NCBI GenBank assembly: GCA_963677215.1
Contig: OY781919.1
Location: forward strand, 1,550,001 to 1,614,000
DNA length: 64,000 nt
Source: G963676795 sp963677215
GTDB taxonomy: Bacteria; Desulfobacterota; Desulfuromonadia; Desulfuromonadales; Geopsychrobacteraceae
Direction of reading: 5' to 3'
The notes beneath the pieces were generated by a model. It saw nothing but the letters and a program-made list of their open reading frames with translations, was not told where the DNA came from and searched no databases. Positions 58,447 through 64,000 of this stretch are shown here, one piece after another; positions within the stretch are counted from its first letter, which is position 1; every line of letters starts with the position of its first letter. A program made the position numbers and the translations under genes.

Positions 58447-60657
58447 TTATCGTCTGTTTTTTAGGTGTTTACCATAGCCATCTCGGTCCTGGTTCTCGAT
58501 GTGGGTAACTAGCCAGTTCTTGAGAAACAGGTAGAGATCTGCGACCGATACGCGCTGATTGGCTTTTAATTTGTTGGTATTTTCCGACACTTTGTCGACA
58601 AATAAATCATGAATTTTTTTGTGTTGCTCGAAATTCGGTACCTTATGTTTTTTCATCAGGTCTTCTTCGGCGCGAAAGTGGGTCTTGGTGTAATCCAGCA
58701 GGTTGTCGAAGATTTTCAGCAACTTTTCGCGGTCGTGCTCAGAGGACAAGCAATGGTACAGATCGTTGAGGTAATCGATCAACTTATGGTGCTGCTTGTC
58801 CATCAGGGGAACGCCAGTATTATATTCCTCCTTCCATTTGATGATGTTGGAATTTTTCTCTTTTTTGGGTAGCAGCAGCTGTCCGTCGGGTGAGTCCCAT
58901 TGCGGCTGAGGAGCTGCTGTAGTCGCTTGCTGGGAGGGGTGTTCTCGCTGGAGAACACTATGATGTGCCGAGTCGCGTACCTGGAACAGGTTGATCAGGT
59001 TTCTTAGTTGAACTGTCTGGCCAGCCAACTCCTGACTGACAGCGGCACTTTCCTCGGCGTTAGCGGTGGTCTGCTGAATGACCTGATCGATCTGCTGCAT
59101 GCCGATATTGACTTGCGAGATTCCGTTGGCCTGCTCCTGGCTGGACTCGGCGATATTGCTGATCAGCTCAGTGACTTGGTCGATAGATGCGACAATTTCT
59201 TCCAAGGCCTGAGAGGTCCGTTCGGCAATCTGGGTTCCGTTGCTGGTCTTGTCAACAGAGCCGGCTATCAGTTCGGCCGTTTCCGCAGCTGCCGTGGAGC
59301 TGCGGGCCGCCAGGTTGCGGACTTCCTCGGCGACAACGGCAAAGCCTTTGCCGTGTTGTCCGGCACGGGCGGCCTCGACGGCGGCATTGAGCGCCAGCAG
59401 GTTGGTCTGGAAGGCGATCTCGTCAATGACCTTGATGATTCTGTTGATATCCTGGCTGGCCTGGTTGATTTCACCCATGGCATCGATCATCTCAGCCATG
59501 CGCTCGCTGCCTACCGCAGCCGTTTTGCGAGCATCTTCAGTCAGCTGCCGCGCTTGCTGAGCATGTTCGGATGCACTCTCGGTCTGTTTGCCGATTTCGT
59601 TCATGGCGCTGCTAATCTCTTCGACCGAAGCGGCAGATCTGGCTGCACCATCTGACAGCGAGGTTGCGTTGTCACTGACCTGAGCGCTACCTGTGGCGAT
59701 TTGTGCGGAGGCGTCCTGTAGTTCGGTGATCATGCTATTCAGGTCATGACCCAGGGTCTGGATGGCCTGTCGCAGCCTGTCGTCGGATCCGTGAGGGTTG
59801 ACCTCGATAGTAAGGTCTTTGGCGGCCAGTTTCTGCAAGGGTGAGACAATTTCATCCTGCAGGCTGTCGGCCAGGGCGTCGAGAGAGCGCGCTGTCTCGC
59901 CGATCATGTCGTGCTGCTTGAAGCTCAGGCGCTTGCCGAGTCGGCCATGGCTGATGTCGGTAAGGATTTCCCTGACCTGGCCGAGGGGAATTATGATCAT
60001 CCTGCGGAGCATGATAAAAAGGACCAGCCAGGTAAAAGCCAGGCTGATAATGGCGATGCCGATGTTGTTGGTCAGGCTGGATGAGGTCGCTTCGGCCAGG
60101 ATCTGTTGTGAGTGAGAGACCTCTTCATTCAGGGTGGCCAGGCTGTAGTCGACATACAGAACCCCTGCAAGGTGACCGATGGTTGCGTCGTCATGGCAGT
60201 CTAGGCACCTCTCTTCAAACATATTGCCCTGGGCGATGACGAAGGTGTCGGCTGTTTCCTCTTCAAGTTTGAGTGGTTGTGTTGTGCTGGAGATTTTGAT
60301 CGTGGAGTGGGCCTGGCCGATATTGTTCTGATTGCTTGAGTAGCTGATGGTGCCGCCCGGATTGATCAGCCCGACTTCGAGTACGCCCGGAACCGAACCC
60401 AGGCCGTTGAGCAGGTCGGCGAAGCTCTCCATTTCACCTTGTTCCAGAGACGCACGGGTTCCGACCGAGAGGCTGGAAAAAACGCTGCGAGCCTGGTCGT
60501 GAATCGCTTCCTGCAGGGCCTCTGTCCCATCAGTGGACAGTTTCTGCATGAGGCTTTGGGAGCGAAGTGTCGTGACTGTGAAACCTACGCCAAGGACAAT
60601 GATCAGGAGGAGGCAGAGGGTTCCGCTGATTTTGCTTTGCAGGCTTCGGAAATTCAT
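58447..60657 (-). CDS. Methyl-accepting chemotaxis protein with periplasmic haem c motif and hemerythrin domain
   Basis: 736-residue receptor. Helix 1 (about 10-31) and helix 2 (about 199-219) enclose a periplasmic domain containing Cys151-x-x-Cys154-His155, a c-type haem attachment site. HAMP (about 220-270) and the methyl-accepting signalling region (about 300-560, with FAVVAEEVRNLAARS) follow. The C-terminus (about 605-736) is a bacteriohemerythrin with the di-iron ligands visible in DKQHHKLIDYL, THFRAEEDLM, FEQHKKIHD and THIENQD. The protein therefore has two redox or gas-binding cofactors, one on each side of the membrane. O2, NO or redox state is the likely signal. GAGGGA precedes the ATG. 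It lies directly upstream of cheA. Confidence 0.93.
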   Translation of the reverse strand: MNFRSLQSKISGTLCLLLIIVLGVGFTVTTLRSQSLMQKLSTDGTEALQEAIHDQARSVFSSLSVGTRASLEQGEMESFADLLNGLGSVPGVLEVGLINPGGTISYSSNQNNIGQAHSTIKISSTTQPLKLEEETADTFVIAQGNMFEERCLDCHDDATIGHLAGVLYVDYSLATLNEEVSHSQQILAEATSSSLTNNIGIAIISLAFTWLVLFIMLRRMIIIPLGQVREILTDISHGRLGKRLSFKQHDMIGETARSLDALADSLQDEIVSPLQKLAAKDLTIEVNPHGSDDRLRQAIQTLGHDLNSMITELQDASAQIATGSAQVSDNATSLSDGAARSAASVEEISSAMNEIGKQTESASEHAQQARQLTEDARKTAAVGSERMAEMIDAMGEINQASQDINRIIKVIDEIAFQTNLLALNAAVEAARAGQHGKGFAVVAEEVRNLAARSSTAAAETAELIAGSVDKTSNGTQIAERTSQALEEIVASIDQVTELISNIAESSQEQANGISQVNIGMQQIDQVIQQTTANAEESAAVSQELAGQTVQLRNLINLFQVRDSAHHSVLQREHPSQQATTAAPQPQWDSPDGQLLLPKKEKNSNIIKWKEEYNTGVPLMDKQHHKLIDYLNDLYHCLSSEHDREKLLKIFDNLLDYTKTHFRAEEDLMKKHKVPNFEQHKKIHDLFVDKVSENTNKLKANQRVSVADLYLFLKNWLVTHIENQDRDGYGKHLKNRR

Positions 60658-60732
60658 ATTCCCTCGCTATTGTTATGTTCGGAGTCCTGTGCTTGAGGAT
60701 CCGCTCAGCCGAGACAGTCTATCTCAATAACT

Positions 60733-61977
60733 TTAGCAGGGTTTTTCGGAATTTGTATTGTTGCGTGGCTTGCGCCGCGGGCGGCGGCGTTTTTTGCGTT
60801 TTGCTGGTTGGTCGTTAGCAATCAGCTCATCCCAGGACTGTTCCAGCTCCTGCAGTTCCGGTCGGACTGCGGCCCAGAGTCTGAACAGAGCAAAGGTCTT
60901 TGCCGTGAAGGGGTGATTGAGGAAACGTCGTTCGCCCCGGTAGCCGCGCCCGCGGGCCAGGCGGAAGCAGCCGATCAGAAGTTCGCGGGACTCATGGCGG
61001 ATGCCGCTGGCAACGCTGAAATAGCGGCAATGGGGAATAATGATCTCATTGGCGATATGCAGTGCATCAGTGATATGGGTTTCTGCCGTTGGCGGGCAGC
61101 GATCCATGAATAGGCGCAGGTAGAGTGCCGCAATGGCAAAGCTCTCTTCAGCTGCGGCACCGCGTGCCGTGCGGTTGTCGACCTCTTTGAGCAGGGCGAT
61201 GCTTTCATCGTGTCCAGGATAGCCGGCCAGCAGGTGTGGCAGCATGCCTAGCTCGCGGCACTGCTTTAAGACCGGACCGGCGATCTTGTGGCGGAACAGT
61301 TCCATGATTTCTTCACGAATCCGAGCCGGGGCCGCCGTCTCGAGCAGTTGCTTGTGCTTTTCGATGGCCGCAATAATCGACTCTTCCATAGTGAAGTTCA
61401 GCCGCGCCGCAAATTCGATAGCTCTGAGCATGCGTACCGGATCCTCGACGAAACGGACCATCGGGTCACCGATGACCCTCAGGCGTTTATCTTCGAGATC
61501 TTTCAGGCCGCCGACATAATCGATGATCGAGAAGTCGTCGATATTGTAGAACAGGGCGTTGATGGTAAAGTCGCGACGAAAGGCGTCTTCGCAGGGGGTG
61601 CCGAAAACATTCTGGACAAAATGAAAATGTTCGTCCGGATCATCCGGCAGCTCCTCTTCGCGCGGGTGGCGGCGAAAGGTTGCCACTTCGATGATCTTGT
61701 TGCCGGCAAAGCGGATATGGGCGAGGCGAAAGCGGCGGCCAATGAGAAATCCGTTGCGGAACAGATTGCGCACCTGTTCCGGAGTGGCGTCTGTGCCGAT
61801 GTCAAAGTCTTTGGGGCGCCGACCGAGAAGCAGATCGCGGACACTGCCACCGACCAGGTAGGCTTTGTAGCCATGCCGATTCAGGCGATAGAGGACCTTG
61901 AGTGTCTCGTCGTCGATCTGTTTGCGTGATATCGGATGGCTGTCACGCGCTATGATTGTTGGTTGAACTTCGTCCAT
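60733..61977 (-). CDS. pcnB: Poly(A) polymerase PcnB (tRNA nucleotidyltransferase family)
   Basis: 414-residue class II nucleotidyltransferase that adds 3' adenines to RNA and promotes its decay. The catalytic region is LVGGSVRDLLLGRRPKDFDIGTDATP with the two Asp of DFD; RRDFTINALFYN and EDPVRMLRAIEFAARL follow. The very basic C-terminus (KRKKRRRPRRKPR) favours PcnB over the CCA-adding enzyme. ATG at 61977 is chosen because it starts the family homology; the frame stays open upstream only because it runs antisense through miaA. It is divergent from miaA. Confidence 0.9.
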   Translation of the reverse strand: MDEVQPTIIARDSHPISRKQIDDETLKVLYRLNRHGYKAYLVGGSVRDLLLGRRPKDFDIGTDATPEQVRNLFRNGFLIGRRFRLAHIRFAGNKIIEVATFRRHPREEELPDDPDEHFHFVQNVFGTPCEDAFRRDFTINALFYNIDDFSIIDYVGGLKDLEDKRLRVIGDPMVRFVEDPVRMLRAIEFAARLNFTMEESIIAAIEKHKQLLETAAPARIREEIMELFRHKIAGPVLKQCRELGMLPHLLAGYPGHDESIALLKEVDNRTARGAAAEESFAIAALYLRLFMDRCPPTAETHITDALHIANEIIIPHCRYFSVASGIRHESRELLIGCFRLARGRGYRGERRFLNHPFTAKTFALFRLWAAVRPELQELEQSWDELIANDQPAKRKKRRRPRRKPRNNTNSEKPC

Positions 61978-62109
61978 GACTTTGGCTTTCTCTCGTATAT
62001 AGCTGTAAAACAGCCGGACTATAGCAAATCGCCGCCAATTGAAAAAGGATTTGCATAGGCAGCAGGAGCTTTTTTCGTTATTCTTTCCCCTTTGATTCTT
62101 ACGGGGAAG

Positions 62110-63039
62110 ATGATGGCGGCGAAAACGGACAGGCTGAAACTGATGGTAATTCTTGGCGCGACGGCGGGAGGCAAGACCAGCCTTGCCGTTGCCGCGGCGC
62201 GCCTCTATGACGGTGAGATCATCTCCGCCGATTCCAGGCAGGTCTACCGCGGCATGGACCTGGGGACCGGCAAGGACCTGCACGAATACGGCGATGTTCC
62301 CTATCACCTGATCGATATCATCGAGGCCGGCGGCGAATATAATCTCTACCGTTTTCAGCAGGATGCTTACGCTGCCGCGAACGATATCCTGCAGCGCGGT
62401 CATCTGCCGATTGTCTGTGGCGGCACAGCGATGTATCTCGATGCCGTGCTGCGCGGTTATCGCCTGGTCGAAGTGCCCGAGGATCTGCAGCTGCGAGCCG
62501 AACTGGCCGGGAAAAGTGACGAGCAGTTGCGTCAACGCCTGCTCGGACTGAAGCCTCGGCAGCACAATCAGACCGACTTGCTTGACAGGGGCCGGCTGGT
62601 ACGGGCTATAGAAATCGCCCTGGGTGAACAGCGGGCCGACAGGGCGCTCCCCCCCCTTCCCGAACTTGATACACTGGTCTTCGGCCTGCGCTGGGAGCGT
62701 CCGGTGTTGCGCCAAAGGATCGCCCGGCGCCTGGATGAGCGTCTTGAGGCCGGCATGATCGATGAGGTCGCACAGTTGCACAGATCCGGAGTGGCTTGGG
62801 AGCAGCTCGAGTTCTACGGTCTGGAATACCGGTTGATTGCCCAGCATCTGCAGGGCCAGCTCAGTCGCAACGAGATGGTTCAGAAGCTGTGTAGCGCGAT
62901 CGGTAATTTTGTCAAACGTCAGGAAACCTTCTTTCGCAAGATGGAGAAACAGGGAGTGGTCATTTACTGGTTAGAAGGGGCGGGAGATCCCCTGGCAGAA
63001 TTGCGCCGGATCGCCGATCCTTGGCTGTGCAATGGATGA
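62110..63039 (+). CDS. miaA: tRNA dimethylallyltransferase MiaA
   Basis: 309-residue enzyme that attaches a dimethylallyl group to adenosine 37 of tRNAs reading UNN codons. The P-loop GATAGGKTSLAVAAA, SADSRQVYRGMDLGTGK and GGTAMYLDAVLRGY are present. The tail includes AIGNFVKRQETFFRKM. ATG at 62110 has GGGGAAG directly upstream; ATG at 62113 is equivalent. It overlaps the next gene by eight bases. Confidence 0.96.
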   Translation: MMAAKTDRLKLMVILGATAGGKTSLAVAAARLYDGEIISADSRQVYRGMDLGTGKDLHEYGDVPYHLIDIIEAGGEYNLYRFQQDAYAAANDILQRGHLPIVCGGTAMYLDAVLRGYRLVEVPEDLQLRAELAGKSDEQLRQRLLGLKPRQHNQTDLLDRGRLVRAIEIALGEQRADRALPPLPELDTLVFGLRWERPVLRQRIARRLDERLEAGMIDEVAQLHRSGVAWEQLEFYGLEYRLIAQHLQGQLSRNEMVQKLCSAIGNFVKRQETFFRKMEKQGVVIYWLEGAGDPLAELRRIADPWLCNG

Positions 63040-64000
63040 ACGTATCCTGAAGAAATACTCTGTGAGCAGGGCTGTGCAGGGGGAGTGGTCGCTTGAGGGG
63101 AGCTGTGACGGTTGTTATACGTCTGTTGTTGTCATCCCGGCATTGGCTGAATCTGTATCTCTAAAAAAGTGTCTTGAAAGCCTGACCCTGGCTGAAGCTG
63201 ATAAAGAAGAGCATGTTCTGGTTGTCGTTGTTGTCAATAATCGACGGTCTGCAACGGTCTGTCAGGTTGAAGATAACGGTCAGACTCTCGACTGGTTGCG
63301 TCACTGGAGTCATCCTGGCCTGTCCCTCGCCTGGGTCGATGCCAGTTCTGCCGGGTACGAGATCGATGACAGTGAAGGTGTCGGTCTGGCGCGTAAGATC
63401 GGCTTCGATCTGGCTCTGGCTCTTCTCGATTGGAGTCACGAACCGCTTTTTTTTTCCCTCGATGCCGATACTCTGGTCGATAGCTGTTATTTCAGGGCCG
63501 TGCGAGGCCACTTTCGTCGTGCCGGACAGGGAGCGGCAGTTATTCCGTTTCGCCACCAGTCCGGCGTAACCCCGGAGCAAGAAGCGGCGATCCGTCATTA
63601 CGAGTTATACCTGAGAAGTTTTCTGTTCGGTCTCGCTCGGGCTGGTTCGCCATATGCCTATCATACGCTCGGTAGCGCGTTCGCCTGTCGGGCCGGGGAT
63701 TATGTCCGGGCCGGTGGGATGAACCGCCGTCAGGCCGGTGAAGATTTCTATTTCCTTCAGCAGCTGGCTAAAACAGCAGGGGTTGTGATGCTGAACGGCA
63801 CGGTCGTGTCTCCTTCCCCCCGCTTCTCTGGGCGGGTTCCCTTTGGCACCGGGCAGGCGACCCTGGCTCGCAGCGAAAACAGGACCGTCTATCGTTTTGT
63901 TTCCGCTGCAGGGTTTGAGCGTCTGGAGGTCATGTTGAAGTGCGTGGCCGAGAACAGTAAATCGCCCCATTTATTAACGGATATCTGCACGTTAGACAAG
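63032..64000 (+). CDS. Family-2-like glycosyltransferase, 3' end missing
   Basis: The first 323 codons of a gene that runs off the window. The start ATG at 63032 overlaps the miaA stop. The sequence shows a GT-A fold: VVVIPALAES at strand one, FSLDADTLVD with the DxD nucleotide-sugar and metal motif, and GGMNRRQAGEDFYFLQQLAK with the ED motif of inverting family-2 enzymes. No signal peptide is seen. The acceptor is unknown, and coupling to miaA is probably only positional. Confidence 0.8.
   Translation, partial: MDERILKKYSVSRAVQGEWSLEGSCDGCYTSVVVIPALAESVSLKKCLESLTLAEADKEEHVLVVVVVNNRRSATVCQVEDNGQTLDWLRHWSHPGLSLAWVDASSAGYEIDDSEGVGLARKIGFDLALALLDWSHEPLFFSLDADTLVDSCYFRAVRGHFRRAGQGAAVIPFRHQSGVTPEQEAAIRHYELYLRSFLFGLARAGSPYAYHTLGSAFACRAGDYVRAGGMNRRQAGEDFYFLQQLAKTAGVVMLNGTVVSPSPRFSGRVPFGTGQATLARSENRTVYRFVSAAGFERLEVMLKCVAENSKSPHLLTDICTLDK

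Noticed and set aside
61978..62847. N-terminal extension of pcnB by 290 codons
   Set aside because: It runs antisense through miaA and has no similarity to the nucleotidyltransferase family; the family homology begins at the ATG at 61977.

Overview
The window looks like a chromosomal segment of a Gram-negative, respiratory deltaproteobacterium of the Desulfuromonadales/Geobacter-Pelobacter kind. This is inferred from gene content: an outer-membrane polysaccharide export system, a chemoreceptor with a periplasmic c-type haem motif and a hemerythrin domain, a stand-alone giant activase of the 2-hydroxyacyl-CoA dehydratase type, many CheX-type proteins, and PAS/GGDEF sensors. No marker such as rRNA is present to settle the genus.

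Region 1 (1-10.9 kb) holds unrelated housekeeping and accessory genes, all on the + strand: the 3' part of a four-carbon acid sugar kinase, a solute-binding/PAS sensor with no output domain, a PAS-GGDEF cyclase, a catechol 2,3-dioxygenase-like enzyme, a fused PabB-PabC for p-aminobenzoate, a DUF4405 membrane protein, a LigB/DODA-type dioxygenase, tadA, and a tRNA-Ser(CGA) with a strong terminator.

Region 2 (10.9-33.6 kb) is a surface polysaccharide (O-antigen) locus: Wzi-like protein, SLBB export protein with an 11-copy heptapeptide repeat, Wzz, WlbA/WbpD/WbpE for a 2,3-diamino-2,3-dideoxy-hexuronic acid, Wzx, Wzy, two GT4 glycosyltransferases, a glutaminase-WbpG fusion, a methyltransferase, a phosphoglycosyl transferase, an aldo/keto reductase and a pyruvate-dehydrogenase-E1-like pair, then a dead IS3 relic and a WbpM/PglF-type dehydratase. 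From about 15.4 to 31 kb the DNA is visibly richer in A+T than its flanks, which suggests acquisition. The genes overlap or nearly touch and read as one or two operons that assemble and export a Wzx/Wzy-dependent glycan carrying an unusual, probably amidinated, diamino-uronic acid.

Region 3 (33.6-39.4 kb) is sulfate activation (degenerate DUF2061-CysC protein, cysD, cysN-cysC fusion, cysQ) followed by galE. Region 4 (39.7-47.9 kb) has the 1557-residue activase, a frameshifted phosphotransferase pseudogene, a sigma-54 activator without a sensory domain, and a membrane GGDEF protein.

Region 5 (48-60.7 kb, - strand) is a large chemosensory operon read from right to left: haem/hemerythrin MCP, cheA, cheW, cheR, cheB, cheD, an HDOD protein, a response regulator, a CheX-like protein, CheY, two CheX proteins, and a double CheX/CheC-like protein ending in a pseudo-receiver. 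It is unusually rich in CheX-type proteins (five domains on four genes). Region 6 (60.7-64 kb) has pcnB, the divergent miaA, and a family-2 glycosyltransferase cut by the window edge.

The best candidates for new biology are the CheX-rich chemosensory operon with its pseudo-receiver fusion and haem/hemerythrin receptor, the glutaminase-WbpG fusion, and the TPP-dependent E1 pair without E2/E3 in the polysaccharide locus.
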